Assembly: GCA_902826815.1 (NCBI GenBank)
Contig: CADEGF010000001.1
Coordinates: forward strand, 36,640 to 100,639
Length of the DNA stretch: 64,000 nucleotides
Origin: an uncultured Mycobacteriaceae bacterium
GTDB taxonomy: Bacteria; Actinomycetota; Actinomycetes; Mycobacteriales; Mycobacteriaceae
Direction: 5' to 3'
The position numbers and the translations under genes were made by a program. Positions 45,954 through 55,817 of this stretch are shown here, in pieces. Position 1 is the first letter of the stretch. Every line of letters starts with the position of its first letter. The notes beneath the pieces were generated by a model. It made no database searches. It saw only the letters and a program-made list of their open reading frames with translations, and was not told where the DNA came from.

Positions 45954-47477
45954 GCTCTCCGCGGCGCGTACCAGCGCGCCGGTTTGCGCGAGTTCGACGA
46001 CGGCGCCGATCTCAGGGGACAGATACCGATCCGCGCCAGGACCCTTGGTGTGTTCCCTGACCGCCGCGATGACGGCCGCGGTGCCGGGTCCTGGCGTCAG
46101 CGGTGCCCTCATCTCGATGCCGCGCGCTGCGTTGAGGACCTCGATCGCCAGCACCCGCGTCAGACCGTCGATGCCGCGGCGCAGCTTGCGGGCGGCCGAC
46201 CAGCCCATCGACACGTGGTCCTCCTGCATCGCCGACGACGGGATGGAGTCGACGCTGGCGGGGGCGGCCAGCCGTTTGAGTTCGGACACGATCGCGGCCT
46301 GGGTGTACTGGGTGATCATGTGGCCGCTGTCGACGCCGGGATCGTCTGCGAGGAAAGGGTTGAGCCCGTGGTTGCGGGAGACGTCAAGGAACCGATCGGT
46401 CCGGCGTTCGCTGATGCTGGCCAGATCGGCGACCACGATCGCAAGGAAGTCGAGCACGTAGGCCACCGGCGCGCCGTGGAAGTTGCCGTTCGACTCGACA
46501 CGCCCGTCGAGGGTGATGACGGGATTGTCGATGACGCTTGCCAATTCACGCTCGGCGACCATGCGTGCGTGTGCGGCGGTGTCTCGCGCGGCACCGGCGA
46601 CCTGCGGCGAGCACCGCAGCGAGTAGGCGTCCTGCACCCGTGTGCAGTCGTCCCCGCGGTGGCTGGCCACGATCGGCGACCCCGCCAGCATGCGGGTGAT
46701 GTTCGCGGCGGAAACCGCCTGCCCCGGTTGCGGACGCAGCCGCTGCAGATCGTCGGCGAACACCCGGTCGGTGCCGAGCTGGCCCTCGACGCTCATCGCC
46801 GCCGCGATATCGGCGAGCCGCAGCAGGTTGTCCAGGTCGGTGAGCGCGAGCACCAGGTGACCGAGCATGCCGTCGGTGCCGTTGATCAGCGCCAGGCCCT
46901 CCTTCTCGGCGAAGGTCACCGGCGCGAGCCCGCGCTCGGCGAGTGCCTCACCGGACGGCTTCAGTGTGCCGTCGGGCGTGCGGACCTGGCCTTCGCCCAT
47001 GACCGCCAGCGCGACGTGGGCCAGCGGCGCGAGGTCGCCGGAACAGCCGAGGCTGCCGTACTCGTAGACGACCGGCGTCAGCCCGGCCGACAGGAGGTCG
47101 GCGTAGGCCTGCGCCGTCTCGGTGCGTACGCCGGTGCGGCCAGTGGTGAGCGTGGACAGCCGCAGCAGCATCATCGCGCGGATCACCTCGCGCTCGACCT
47201 CGGCCCCGGTCCCCGCGGCATGTGAGCGAATAAGGCTGCGCTGCAGCTGTGTCCGCATCTCGTGCGGAATGTGGCGGGTGGCCAGTGCGCCGAACCCGGT
47301 GGACACCCCGTACACGGGCGTCGGCTGCTCGGCGAGCGCCTCGATGTGCACCCGGCTCGCCGCGACGGCGTCGAGGGCGTCGGTGGAGACGACCACCTTG
47401 GCATCCTGACGCGCGACTGCGACGACGTCTTCGAAGCTCACCGGCCCAACGCCGACGACGACTTTCGAGTCAAACAT
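45933..47477 (-). CDS. hutH: Histidine ammonia-lyase
   Basis: First step of histidine catabolism, L-histidine to urocanate and ammonia. The 514-residue product matches the usual size. The MIO electrophile comes from residues 145-147, here Cys-Ser-Gly ([12 protein letters not shown]), where most characterised HALs have Ala-Ser-Gly; Cys is allowed at this position in the PROSITE signature as I recall it. Catalytic Tyr56 lies in VYGVSTGFG. The start ATG at 47477 overlaps hutI by eight bases. It is the last gene of the hut operon. Confidence 0.95.
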   Translation of the reverse strand: MFDSKVVVGVGPVSFEDVVAVARQDAKVVVSTDALDAVAASRVHIEALAEQPTPVYGVSTGFGALATRHIPHEMRTQLQRSLIRSHAAGTGAEVEREVIRAMMLLRLSTLTTGRTGVRTETAQAYADLLSAGLTPVVYEYGSLGCSGDLAPLAHVALAVMGEGQVRTPDGTLKPSGEALAERGLAPVTFAEKEGLALINGTDGMLGHLVLALTDLDNLLRLADIAAAMSVEGQLGTDRVFADDLQRLRPQPGQAVSAANITRMLAGSPIVASHRGDDCTRVQDAYSLRCSPQVAGAARDTAAHARMVAERELASVIDNPVITLDGRVESNGNFHGAPVAYVLDFLAIVVADLASISERRTDRFLDVSRNHGLNPFLADDPGVDSGHMITQYTQAAIVSELKRLAAPASVDSIPSSAMQEDHVSMGWSAARKLRRGIDGLTRVLAIEVLNAARGIEMRAPLTPGPGTAAVIAAVREHTKGPGADRYLSPEIGAVVELAQTGALVRAAESSVGRLS

Positions 47478-48657
47478 GTCGACTGCTCTCCTTCGTAGGT
47501 ATGCCACCAGTCACCACAGCGTCGATGATCGGTACTCCTGGCCGGTAGGCGAGGTGGATGTAGGAGGGCGCGTCCAGCGTGACGAAGTCCGCGCGCATGC
47601 CCGGCGCGAGGACGCCAACGTCGTCGCGCCGCAGGGCGGCCGCTCCGCCCGCGGTGGCGGCCCTCAACGCCTCCGCGGGCGTCAGGTGCATATCGCGTAC
47701 GGCAAGCGCGATGCAGAACGGCATGCTGGTCGTGTACGACGTACCGGGGTTGCAGTCCGTCGCGAGGGCGATCGCCACGCCTGCCGCCACGAACCGTCTT
47801 CCGTCCGGCCACGGTGCGCGGGTGGAGAATTCGGCGCCGGGAAGCAGGGTGGCGACGGTGGTGCTCGATGCCAACGCCTCGAGGTCGCTGTCCTCGGCGA
47901 ACGTGCAGTGGTCGACCGACGCCGCGCCCAACTCGACTGCGAGCTTGATTCCCTGACCGGCAGCGAGTTGGGAGGCGTGCATGCGCAGGCCGAGGCCGGC
48001 ATCCGCGCCGGCTTGCAGGATCGTCGCGGCCTCGTCCACGTCGAACGCACCGCGGTCGCAGAACACATCGATCCACCTGGCCTTCGGCGCGCAGGCCGCG
48101 AGCATCTCACCGGCCACCAGCCTGACGTAGTCGTCCCGACGGTCCCGGTATTCGGCGGGCACGACGTGCGCGCCGAGGAATGTCGTCTCGTCGGTGACGC
48201 GGCCCGCGATCTCCAGCGCTCGTCGTTCGTCGGCAACGGTCAGGCCGTAGCCACTCTTGGTCTCGAACGTCGTGACACCGCCACGCGACAGCTCGCCCGC
48301 CAACCTGGCGAGGTTGTCCGACAGTTCGCCATCGTCTGCCGCACGGGTCGCCGATACCGTTGTCGCGATGCCGCCGCCGTCGTACGGCGTTCCGCTCATT
48401 CGCGCGGCGAACTCGGCGGATCGGTCGCCCGCGAAGATCAGATGCGCGTGGCTGTCCACGAATCCCGGTATCACGCTTGCCTTTCGACAGTCCACCCGGT
48501 TCTCGGCGGCGGGGGCGCGGCCGGTCGGGCCGACCCAGGCGATGCGGTCACCGTCGACGACCATCGCCGCTCCTTCGACGATGCCGAGGGGCGACCCGTC
48601 ACCCTGAGACGGGTCGTTGGTCACCAGCTCGCCGATGTTGTCGTACAGAACGGTCAT
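47470..48657 (-). CDS. hutI: Imidazolonepropionase
   Basis: Third step of the hut pathway: imidazolone-5-propionate to N-formimino-L-glutamate. The 395-residue amidohydrolase-fold enzyme has metal ligands His70 and His72 in [12 protein letters not shown], a later His in [12 protein letters not shown] and Asp in [20 protein letters not shown] is the substrate-binding segment typical of HutI. The start ATG overlaps the hutF stop by four bases. Confidence 0.95.
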   Translation of the reverse strand: MTVLYDNIGELVTNDPSQGDGSPLGIVEGAAMVVDGDRIAWVGPTGRAPAAENRVDCRKASVIPGFVDSHAHLIFAGDRSAEFAARMSGTPYDGGGIATTVSATRAADDGELSDNLARLAGELSRGGVTTFETKSGYGLTVADERRALEIAGRVTDETTFLGAHVVPAEYRDRRDDYVRLVAGEMLAACAPKARWIDVFCDRGAFDVDEAATILQAGADAGLGLRMHASQLAAGQGIKLAVELGAASVDHCTFAEDSDLEALASSTTVATLLPGAEFSTRAPWPDGRRFVAAGVAIALATDCNPGTSYTTSMPFCIALAVRDMHLTPAEALRAATAGGAAALRRDDVGVLAPGMRADFVTLDAPSYIHLAYRPGVPIIDAVVTGGIPTKESSRHV

Positions 48658-49997
48658 CGGCACACCTCGATGGCCTCTGCGAGGGCTTTCCCGATATCGG
48701 GCACGCAGACGTGTCGCCCCTCGCTCACCACGCGCCTTCCGTCGATGATCACGTCGGTCACATCGGCCGCCGACGCCGCGAACACCACGTTCTCCACCGT
48801 GGCACCACCTCCTGCCGTCCGCATCGACCGGGTGTCGACGGCCACCAGGTCGGCGGGAGCGCCGACCCGAAGCGCGCCTGCCTCGGCCCAGCCGAGGGCC
48901 TGCTGCCCGGCGCTGGTCGCCGCATCGAGTAAGGTTGTCGCAGAGATGATCCCGCGTTCGCGGCGGGCCAGCCGCTCGTCGAGTTCGACGGCGCGAGCCT
49001 CCTCGAACAGGTCGATCACCGCGTGGCTGTCGGAGCCGAGGCTGAAGAGTCCCCGACCGGCCAGCAGCGCACTCGCCGGGCCGATTCCGTCGCCGAGATC
49101 GCGCTCGGTGGTCGGGCAGAAGCAGGTGCCCGTCGCCGTCTGGTTCATGTCGGCGATGTCCTGATCGGACAGGTGCGTTGCGTGCACCGCCGTAGTGCGT
49201 GGGCCGAGGACGCCGTTGTCGCGCAGCAGCGCGGTCGGAGTGCGGCCGTGCACCGCGAGGCATTCGTCGACCTCCGCCGTCTGTTCTGAGGAGTGCACGT
49301 GAAGGGGCGCGTCGTGGGCGTCGGCCCACTCGACGACCGCGGCCATTTCCGACGGCGGCACAGCGCGCACGGAATGTATTGCGGCACCGACGATCACGCC
49401 TGCATCGGGCGCGACGTCGGACCTCAGCTGGTCGACCCGGTCGGCCCACTGCGTTGCCGTGCCGTCGCCGAACCGCTGCTGCGGTCCCTTAGCCAGTGGC
49501 GCGCCGTCGATGCCGGCGCGCAGATAGCAGGTGTCCAGCAGGGTCAGGCGCAACCCGGCGTCCGAGGCCGCGGCGATCAGCGCCTTGCCCATCTCGTTGG
49601 GATCCGCATAGGGGCGCCCACCCGCGTCGTGGTGCAGGTAATGGAATTCACCGACCGCGGTGATTCCGGCAAGCGCCATCTCGGCGTACACGGCCGTCGC
49701 GAGCACGCGATAGGAATCAGGAGTCAGTCGTCCTGCGGCCTCGTACATCAGCTTTCGCCAGGTCCAGAAGCTGCCGCGATCCCGCTGCGTCCTCGCCCGC
49801 AGGGCGCGGTGGAAGGCATGCGAGTGAGCGTTCGCCAGTCCCGGGATGACCAGGCCGCCAAGCAGTTCTGACGAATCCGACGGTCGCGCGCCGGTCTCGA
49901 TCGCGGTGATCCGTCCGTCGGCGACGTTGACCAGAACCGAGTCCGAGACGTCGCCGTCCAGCCATGCGTGTTCACACCAGAAGGCCCCGGCGCTCAT
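48654..49997 (-). CDS. hutF: Formimidoylglutamate deiminase
   Basis: A 447-residue amidohydrolase-fold enzyme converting N-formimino-L-glutamate to N-formyl-L-glutamate and ammonia, which marks the five-step hut route. Metal ligands are His58 and His60 in [12 protein letters not shown], a later His in LHVHSSEQ and Asp in SLGSDSHA. It overlaps hutI downstream and the AllC-like gene upstream, each by four bases. Confidence 0.92.
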   Translation of the reverse strand: MSAGAFWCEHAWLDGDVSDSVLVNVADGRITAIETGARPSDSSELLGGLVIPGLANAHSHAFHRALRARTQRDRGSFWTWRKLMYEAAGRLTPDSYRVLATAVYAEMALAGITAVGEFHYLHHDAGGRPYADPNEMGKALIAAASDAGLRLTLLDTCYLRAGIDGAPLAKGPQQRFGDGTATQWADRVDQLRSDVAPDAGVIVGAAIHSVRAVPPSEMAAVVEWADAHDAPLHVHSSEQTAEVDECLAVHGRTPTALLRDNGVLGPRTTAVHATHLSDQDIADMNQTATGTCFCPTTERDLGDGIGPASALLAGRGLFSLGSDSHAVIDLFEEARAVELDERLARRERGIISATTLLDAATSAGQQALGWAEAGALRVGAPADLVAVDTRSMRTAGGGATVENVVFAASAADVTDVIIDGRRVVSEGRHVCVPDIGKALAEAIEVCR

Positions 49998-51238
49998 GAC
50001 GACACCCAGTCGGCCATCACGTCTGCCAGCGCCTCGGCGCCGGTGCTGCAGTCGGAGATCTCGGCGTACTCGTCGGGTGAATGTGAGACGCCGGTGGGAT
50101 TGCGCACGAACAGCATCGCCGTCGGCACCTTCGCCGACAGGATTCCGGCATCGTGGCCCGCGGCGGTCGGCAGCACCGGCACGTCGCCGAAGCGCGACAG
50201 CGCCGTCTGCAGTCTCCGGCGTGGCGCGTCGGGGAACGCGACGATCGGCGTGATCGACTCGGCCTCGAAGTCCAACGTGACGTGGCCGTCCCTGGCGTAT
50301 TGTGCGGCCGCGTCCCGGATAGCGTCGACGACGGTCGTCAAGGTCGCCTCGTCGGCTGCGCGTGCGTCCAGCCATGCATCGACGCGGGACGGGATGGCGT
50401 TCGCACCGTTCGGGGTGACCCTGACCTTGCCGAATGTCGCAACGCTGTCGTGACGCGCGGCCTCGATGCGCGCCGCGTGCACCGCAGAAGCGAACGGCAA
50501 CATGGGATCCCGGCGGTCGATGAGCCTAGTGGTTCCCGCGTGGTTGGCTTCACCGCCGAAGGTGAGGTGCCATCTGCCGTGCGGCCAGATCGACGACGCG
50601 ACGGCCACCGGCTGACCCAGATCGACAAGCGCCCTGCCCTGCTCGACATGTAGCTCGACGTAGACGCCGACGCGATCGGCCAGCGTGTCGTCGGCGCCGA
50701 GGTGCTCGGGCCGACGGCCCGCGTCCCGCAGCGCATCGGCGAGCGTGATGCCGTCGTTGTCGCGCAACCGCAGCGCGCGTTCGGGCCTCAGCGCACCGGT
50801 GCTCAGCTGTGATCCGACGCAGGCGACGCCGAACCGCGCGCCCTCTTCATCGGCGAAGGCGACGACGGCGATCGGGACGACTGGATCGACACCGCGCGCG
50901 CGCAGAAGATCCACCGCGTGAAATGCCGAGACCACGCCGAGGGGACCGTCGAAGGCCCCGCCGTCGGGAACGGAGTCCAGATGCGATCCGGTGACGAACG
51001 CGCCCTTCGGGTCTCCGCTCCACCCGGTGGGCATCCACCAGGCCCAGGTATTGCCGTTACGGTCCTCTTCTACGCTCATGCCGCGGCGCTCGGCTTCGCC
51101 AGTGAACCAGTCCCGCAGTGTCAGATCGGCTGTGTTCCAGGCGAATCGGCGGTAGCCACCGGTGGAGGGTTCGCGACCGACGTCGAGAATCGACTCCCAC
51201 AGAGAATTGAATCCAGCGTCGAATTCCTTCGGTTCCAT
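49994..51238 (-). CDS. AllC-like M20-family amidohydrolase in the hutG position
   Basis: A 414-residue zinc amidohydrolase of the allantoate amidohydrolase / N-carbamoyl-amino-acid hydrolase family. Metal ligands are visible in TGSHLDSVPDGGAFDG (His, Asp), FADEEGARFG (Glu) and LHVEQG (His). No allantoin genes are nearby; it sits between hutU and hutF. The pathway needs an N-formylglutamate deformylase (HutG) after HutF, and none is present, so this enzyme is the natural candidate to release formate and glutamate. The start at 51238 leaves two bases to the hutU stop. Confidence 0.8.
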   Translation of the reverse strand: MEPKEFDAGFNSLWESILDVGREPSTGGYRRFAWNTADLTLRDWFTGEAERRGMSVEEDRNGNTWAWWMPTGWSGDPKGAFVTGSHLDSVPDGGAFDGPLGVVSAFHAVDLLRARGVDPVVPIAVVAFADEEGARFGVACVGSQLSTGALRPERALRLRDNDGITLADALRDAGRRPEHLGADDTLADRVGVYVELHVEQGRALVDLGQPVAVASSIWPHGRWHLTFGGEANHAGTTRLIDRRDPMLPFASAVHAARIEAARHDSVATFGKVRVTPNGANAIPSRVDAWLDARAADEATLTTVVDAIRDAAAQYARDGHVTLDFEAESITPIVAFPDAPRRRLQTALSRFGDVPVLPTAAGHDAGILSAKVPTAMLFVRNPTGVSHSPDEYAEISDCSTGAEALADVMADWVSS

Positions 51239-51240
51239 TT

Positions 51241-52929
51241 TCACTGCTCTTGCATGGGGATACGGACGCCGCGCTCGGCGGCCACCGCGGTGGCGTGCTC
51301 GTAGCCCGCGTCGGCGTGGCGGATGACGCCCATGCCGGGGTCGTTGGTCAGCACCCGTTCGAGCTTCTGCGCCGCGAGCTCCGTCCCGTCGGCCACACAC
51401 ACCTGGCCCGCGTGGATCGAGCGGCCCATTCCGACGCCGCCGCCGTGATGGATCGACACCCACGATGCTCCCGACGCCGTGTTCACCAAGGCGTTCAACA
51501 GCGGCCAGTCCGCGATGGCGTCGGAGCCGTCGGCCATGGCCTCGGTCTCCCGGTAGGGCGACGCGACCGAGCCCGAGTCGAGGTGGTCGCGGCCGATGAC
51601 GATCGGGGCCGACAGCTCACCGGATGCCACCATCTCGTTGAATTTCAGCCCGGCCCTGTGCCGTTCGCCGTAGCCGAGCCAGCAGATCCGGGCAGGCAGG
51701 CCCTGGTACGCGACCCGCTCCTCGGCCATGGTGATCCAGCGGCGAAGATGGTCGTTATCTCCGAACAGCTCGAGGATTGCGCGGTCCGTTGCCTCGATGT
51801 CTTTCGGGTCACCGGAGAGCGCCGCCCATCGGAACGGCCCGAGCCCCTCCTCGAACTGGGGTCGGATGTAGGCGGGAACGAAACCGGGGAAGTCGAAGGC
51901 CCTGTCATAGCCGGCCTTTCGCGCCTCGTCGCGAATCGAGTTGCCGTAGTCGAACACCTCGGCGCCCTTGTCCATGAAGCCGACCATCGCGGCCACATGC
52001 TTGGCCATCGATTCCCGCGACTGCTCGGTGAAGTACGCCGGGTCCTTGTCCGCCATCTTCTTCATGTCCTCGAACAGCACACCGGTCGGCAGGTAGGACA
52101 GCGGATCGTGCGCGGATGTCTGGTCGGTGACGATATCGATGGGCGCGTCGCGCTCGAGCAGCTCGGGAAAGACCTCCGCCGCGTTGCCGACGAGGCCGAT
52201 GGACAGCGGTCGCTTGGCGTCTCGCGCCTCGATCGCCAGCGCGAGGGCCTCGTCGATGCTGCTCGCCTTGGTGTCGAGATAGCGGTGCTCGATCCGCCGG
52301 TCGATGCGGCTCTCATCGCAGTCCACGCAGATCGCCACCCCGTCGTTCATGGTGACCGCGAGCGGCTGCGCACCGCCCATGCCGCCGACGCCTGCAGTGA
52401 GAGTGATTGTCCCGGCAAGGGTTCCGTCACTGTGCTCATAGCGGCCAGAGGCCGCGAACTTCTTGGCGACGGCGCCGAACGTCTCATACGTGCCCTGCAG
52501 GATTCCCTGGGTGCCGATGTAGATCCACGAGCCCGCGGTCATCTGGCCGTACATGGTCAGGCCCGCCGCCTCCAGCTCGCGGAACTTCTCCCAGTTCGCC
52601 CAGTCGCCGACGAGGTTGGAGTTGGCGATCAACACGCGAGGCGACCAGACATGCGTCCGGAATACCCCAACCGGCTTGCCGGACTGGACCAGTAGCGTCT
52701 CGTCGTCCTCGAGCCCCTGCAGCGTCGAGACGATCGCGTCGAAGGCCGGCCAGCTGCGCGCGGCCCGCCCGGTGCCGCCGTAGACCACGAGATCCTCGGG
52801 GTGCTCGGCAACCTCTGGATCGAGGTTGTTCATCAGCATGCGCAGCGCCGCTTCCTGCTGCCAGCCCTTGCAAGAGAGAGTGGTCCCGCGCGGAGAGCGG
52901 ACGATGCGCGGTTCAGTCGTCGAAGTCAT
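51241..52929 (-). CDS. hutU: Urocanate hydratase
   Basis: Second step of histidine degradation: urocanate to imidazolonepropionate, with tightly bound NAD+ as electrophile. The 562-residue product has the family signature [16 protein letters not shown], which contains the active-site region Cys, and an NAD-binding stretch [14 protein letters not shown]. It is the first gene of the operon, divergent from the IclR regulator; the 90-base gap carries an AGTCTCG-N4-CGAGACT repeat. Confidence 0.96.
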   Translation of the reverse strand: MTSTTEPRIVRSPRGTTLSCKGWQQEAALRMLMNNLDPEVAEHPEDLVVYGGTGRAARSWPAFDAIVSTLQGLEDDETLLVQSGKPVGVFRTHVWSPRVLIANSNLVGDWANWEKFRELEAAGLTMYGQMTAGSWIYIGTQGILQGTYETFGAVAKKFAASGRYEHSDGTLAGTITLTAGVGGMGGAQPLAVTMNDGVAICVDCDESRIDRRIEHRYLDTKASSIDEALALAIEARDAKRPLSIGLVGNAAEVFPELLERDAPIDIVTDQTSAHDPLSYLPTGVLFEDMKKMADKDPAYFTEQSRESMAKHVAAMVGFMDKGAEVFDYGNSIRDEARKAGYDRAFDFPGFVPAYIRPQFEEGLGPFRWAALSGDPKDIEATDRAILELFGDNDHLRRWITMAEERVAYQGLPARICWLGYGERHRAGLKFNEMVASGELSAPIVIGRDHLDSGSVASPYRETEAMADGSDAIADWPLLNALVNTASGASWVSIHHGGGVGMGRSIHAGQVCVADGTELAAQKLERVLTNDPGMGVIRHADAGYEHATAVAAERGVRIPMQEQ

Positions 52930-52983
52930 GGGTTCAGCACACCCGATCACCAGTCGGCACAACCAGACCCTTGGACCGAGTAT

Positions 52984-53001
52984 AGTCTCGTATCCGAGAC
53001 T
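52984..53001. promoter_or_regulatory. IclR operator candidate, hut divergent promoter
   Basis: A perfect inverted repeat AGTCTCG-TATC-CGAGACT in the 90-base region between hutU and the IclR gene. It ends 18 bases before the IclR start. A likely binding site for that regulator controlling both directions. Confidence 0.6.
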
Positions 53002-53019
53002 TCTGCAGGAAGGGATGCA

Positions 53020-53808
53020 ATGTCCAGCACCTCACCGGCAGTCGGACGGGCGCTCGACGTGCTGTTGTACCTGGCTGGGCGGTCCGGCCCTGTCGGAGCA
53101 GCGGCGATCGTGCGCGATCTCGGCATACCGCGCTCGTCGGGCTATCACCTGCTCGAGGTGCTCGCCGAGCGCGGTTTCGTGGTGTACGCGCCCGACCAGC
53201 GCGCCTACGGCCTGGGGGTGTCGGCGTTCGAGGTGGGTTCGGCGTACCTGCGGCACGGACCCCTCGAGTTGCGCGCCCGCCCGGTGCTCAAGAAACTCGT
53301 CGCCCAGGTGCACGAGACATCGCATCTGGGGATCCTGCACGGCGCGGAGACGCTGTACCTGCTTCGAGAGCAACCGGCCGCGGTGCACATGGCCGTCACG
53401 CTCACCGGGATCGGTGTCCGGATGCCCGCGCACCTGACCGCGAGCGGCCGCGCGATCCTCGCTCATCTGCCCGCCGCGCAGGTGCGCGGGTTGTTCCCGT
53501 CGACCCGCGCCTTCGTCAACCGGACGGGCGAGGGGCCGACGTCGCTTCCGGAGCTGCGGCGACTGCTGCAGGCCGAGCGCAGGCAGGGCTGGGCCGAAGA
53601 GGTCGGCCTCATCACTCCGGGTTTGGCTTCGGTCGCCGCGTGCGCGTTCGACCACACGGGTCATCCGTGCGCGGCGTTCAGCGTGACACACCGCGTGGAG
53701 GGATCCCGCACGCCCGCAGCCGAATTGGTGCGCGCGGTCCGCTTGGCTGCCCAACAGTTGACGTGGGCGTTGTCCGGCCGACCGCCGGACGGATGGTTCA
53801 CGACCTAG
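53020..53808 (+). CDS. IclR-family regulator of the hut operon
   Basis: A 262-residue IclR protein. The winged helix-turn-helix (about 7-60) contains [22 protein letters not shown]; the GAF-like effector domain runs to about 250. It is divergent from hutU, with a shared inverted repeat between them, so it probably controls histidine utilisation, with histidine or urocanate as likely effector. The start ATG at 53020 has GGAAGGGATG upstream. The stop overlaps the convergent secreted-protein gene as CTAG. Confidence 0.88.
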   Translation: MSSTSPAVGRALDVLLYLAGRSGPVGAAAIVRDLGIPRSSGYHLLEVLAERGFVVYAPDQRAYGLGVSAFEVGSAYLRHGPLELRARPVLKKLVAQVHETSHLGILHGAETLYLLREQPAAVHMAVTLTGIGVRMPAHLTASGRAILAHLPAAQVRGLFPSTRAFVNRTGEGPTSLPELRRLLQAERRQGWAEEVGLITPGLASVAACAFDHTGHPCAAFSVTHRVEGSRTPAAELVRAVRLAAQQLTWALSGRPPDGWFTT

Positions 53809-54281
53809 GTTGCCGGGTCGCCGTGGCCCTGCTCGGCGGGCAGCGGTGGCGGCAACGGCGTCGGCGATGTCGGGGTCGCGGGTCCGGCAGCGGCGGCCCC
53901 GGCGCCGTGGAAGTCCACCATCGGCTCCTCGCGCAAGACGTCGTTTCCCTCGCTGACGACGAGGGACTTCGCCGTCACGAGGTACTCGATGCCGTCGCTG
54001 GCGGCGATGTATCCGTTCGTCGACTCCTCAGCGGGCGCGATCAGCTTGGCGCCATCGCTGGTTCGCACACCCCTGTATTCGAACGTGCCGTCGGGTGACT
54101 TGCAGATGGCGATTCGCGATTCCGCCGTGCTGCCGAAGAGCACGGCAGTCGCGGGCGTCTCACACCGCGCCGTCGAGTTCAGATAGCCGGCGTCATCTGT
54201 TTCTGGGGCGGCTCCTGCCGACGGGACCGCGATGACGAACATCGCCGATACCGCGGCCGTCGCCAACGCTGTGCGTATCAC
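53805..54281 (-). CDS. Secreted protein of unknown function
   Basis: A 158-residue protein with an N-terminal signal peptide (about 1-24, cleavage likely after AGA), two cysteines in the mature part (TARCETP and IAICKSPDG) and a Pro/Ala-rich C-terminal tail from about residue 128. I recognise a general resemblance to small exported mycobacterial proteins but no named family. The start is GTG at 54281, where the signal peptide begins. It is followed upstream by a TetR gene in the same direction. Confidence 0.65.
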   Translation of the reverse strand: MIRTALATAAVSAMFVIAVPSAGAAPETDDAGYLNSTARCETPATAVLFGSTAESRIAICKSPDGTFEYRGVRTSDGAKLIAPAEESTNGYIAASDGIEYLVTAKSLVVSEGNDVLREEPMVDFHGAGAAAAGPATPTSPTPLPPPLPAEQGHGDPAT

Positions 54282-54290
54282 GCAATCAGG

Positions 54291-54854
54291 TTAGCTGCTC
54301 GAGACCGCTTTGAGTTCTTCCAGGGATTCCTTGACGAACTTCGGTAGCTCATCTCGCCGACCGTTGTGGATCCACCTGTCGAAGGCGACCTTGAACACGG
54401 CGACGCCCGCCTCGGCGGTCAACGTGGCCGCCGACTGTGAAACACCTCGACGCCGAAGCGCATCGGCCGCCGCCGCCGCGATCGACGCGAGCTTGATCAG
54501 CTCGCGTTCCTGCAACCGAGGATTGGCGGCGATGACGGCCTGCCTGCGTCGGGCATGTCGATGGCGGCTCTCGAAGAAGGGACCGGCGGCCGCCAGCGCG
54601 GCGCCGACGGCGTCGAGCGGGGACGTCCCGTCGGGGGCCGCGACGATCGTGTCGACGAAGAACTGCCGCAGCACATCCTGACCGCCGAACAGCACTTCGC
54701 GCTTGTCGGCGAAGTGCCGGAAGAACGTGCGCTCGGTGAGGCCCGCGCGCTCCGCGATCTCGGCGACCGTCGTCTCGTCGAAGCCGCGCTCGGTGTAGAG
54801 ATCGAGCGCCGCCTCCTCGAGGCGGCCGCGCGCGTTGGGCTCCCACCGGCTCAT
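54291..54854 (-). CDS. TetR-family regulator
   Basis: A 187-residue TetR repressor. The DNA-binding domain (about 10-55) contains ETTVAEIAERAGLTERTFFRHF. Two related operators lie in the 75 bases between it and the divergent epimerase gene. It probably represses the epimerase-LLM operon and itself. Confidence 0.9.
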   Translation of the reverse strand: MSRWEPNARGRLEEAALDLYTERGFDETTVAEIAERAGLTERTFFRHFADKREVLFGGQDVLRQFFVDTIVAAPDGTSPLDAVGAALAAAGPFFESRHRHARRRQAVIAANPRLQERELIKLASIAAAAADALRRRGVSQSAATLTAEAGVAVFKVAFDRWIHNGRRDELPKFVKESLEELKAVSSS

Positions 54855-54871
54855 GTTCGAATCCTACGGGA

Positions 54872-54888
54872 ATGACAGCGACTGTCAT
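54872..54888. promoter_or_regulatory. TetR operator A
   Basis: A perfect inverted repeat ATGACAG-CGA-CTGTCAT, 17 bases upstream of the TetR start. Confidence 0.7.
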
Positions 54889-54901
54889 CGGCGTTATCCT
54901 G

Positions 54902-54918
54902 ATGACAGCAACTGACAT
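54902..54918. promoter_or_regulatory. TetR operator B
   Basis: ATGACAG-CAA-CTGACAT, a near-copy of operator A offset by 30 bases, about three helical turns, ending 11 bases before the epimerase start and abutting its AGGAGG ribosome-binding site. Confidence 0.68.
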
Positions 54919-54929
54919 CAGGAGGAATC

Positions 54930-55817
54930 ATGCGGATCTTCGTCACCGGCGCGTCCGGTTTCATCGGCTCGGCGGTCGTCGCCGAGCTCATCGGAGCGGG
55001 CCATCGGGTCGTCGGCCTTGCCCGGTCGGAAAGCTCGGCGCAGGCGGTGACCGATGCGGGCGCCGAGGCCTGTCGGGGAAGCCTCGGCGACCCCGACAGC
55101 CTGCGCAAGGCAGCCGAAAACTCCGACGGGGCCATCCATCTGGCGTTCAACCACGACTTCGACGACTTCCTGTCCAGTGCGGACCTGGATCGACGGGCGA
55201 TCGAGGTGCTCGGCGAAGCGCTGGCAGGCTCCAACCGGCCGCTGGTCGTCGCCAGTGGGGTGCTGGGACTTCTGCCAGGACAAACCGCGACCGAGGAGCA
55301 CGCCGCCCCGCCGGAACTTCCACGCTTCTCGGAGCAGGCCGCGATGGCGTTCACCGAGCGGGGAGTGCGCTCAGCGGCGCTGCGACTGCCACCGAGCGTC
55401 CACGGCGAAGGTGACCACGGCTTCGTCGCACGCCTGATCGAGGTCGCCCGCGAGAAGGGCGTCGCGGCGTACATCGGCGACGGGTCGAACCGCTGGCCCG
55501 CCGTACACCGCCTCGACGCCGCGCGCGCCTTCCGGCTTGCCGTGGAGTCTGCTGCTGCCGGGGCGATCCTGCACGCGATCGACGACGAGGGCGTGCCGTC
55601 CCGCGCGATCGCCGAAACCATCGGCAAGCACTTGAGCCTTCCCGTCACGTCTGTCGCCCCAGAAGCCGCATACGACCACTTCGGGTGGATCGGTCCGCTC
55701 TTCTCGGTCGACGCCCCGGCCGCGAGCAGTCGAACCCGGGAACTACTCGACTGGCGGCCCACCCAGCCTGGGCTACTCGCCGATCTCGACGCCGGGCACT
55801 ACTTCAAGGAGGCGTGA
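54930..55817 (+). CDS. NAD-dependent epimerase/dehydratase family protein
   Basis: A 295-residue extended-SDR-type protein with the Rossmann motif TGASGFIG at 6-13. It lacks an obvious YxxxK, as in the atypical NmrA/epimerase relatives; SVHGEGDHGFVARL and RWPAVHRLDAARAF are family segments. Substrate unknown. AGGAGG lies just before the ATG. It overlaps the next gene by one base (TGATG) and is under the tandem TetR operators. Confidence 0.8.
   Translation: MRIFVTGASGFIGSAVVAELIGAGHRVVGLARSESSAQAVTDAGAEACRGSLGDPDSLRKAAENSDGAIHLAFNHDFDDFLSSADLDRRAIEVLGEALAGSNRPLVVASGVLGLLPGQTATEEHAAPPELPRFSEQAAMAFTERGVRSAALRLPPSVHGEGDHGFVARLIEVAREKGVAAYIGDGSNRWPAVHRLDAARAFRLAVESAAAGAILHAIDDEGVPSRAIAETIGKHLSLPVTSVAPEAAYDHFGWIGPLFSVDAPAASSRTRELLDWRPTQPGLLADLDAGHYFKEA

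Noticed and set aside
51250-52695. 481-codon open frame on the plus strand opposite hutU
   Set aside because: Antisense shadow of a clear urocanate hydratase; composition is Arg/Gly/His-rich with no domain, typical of GC-rich third-position bias.
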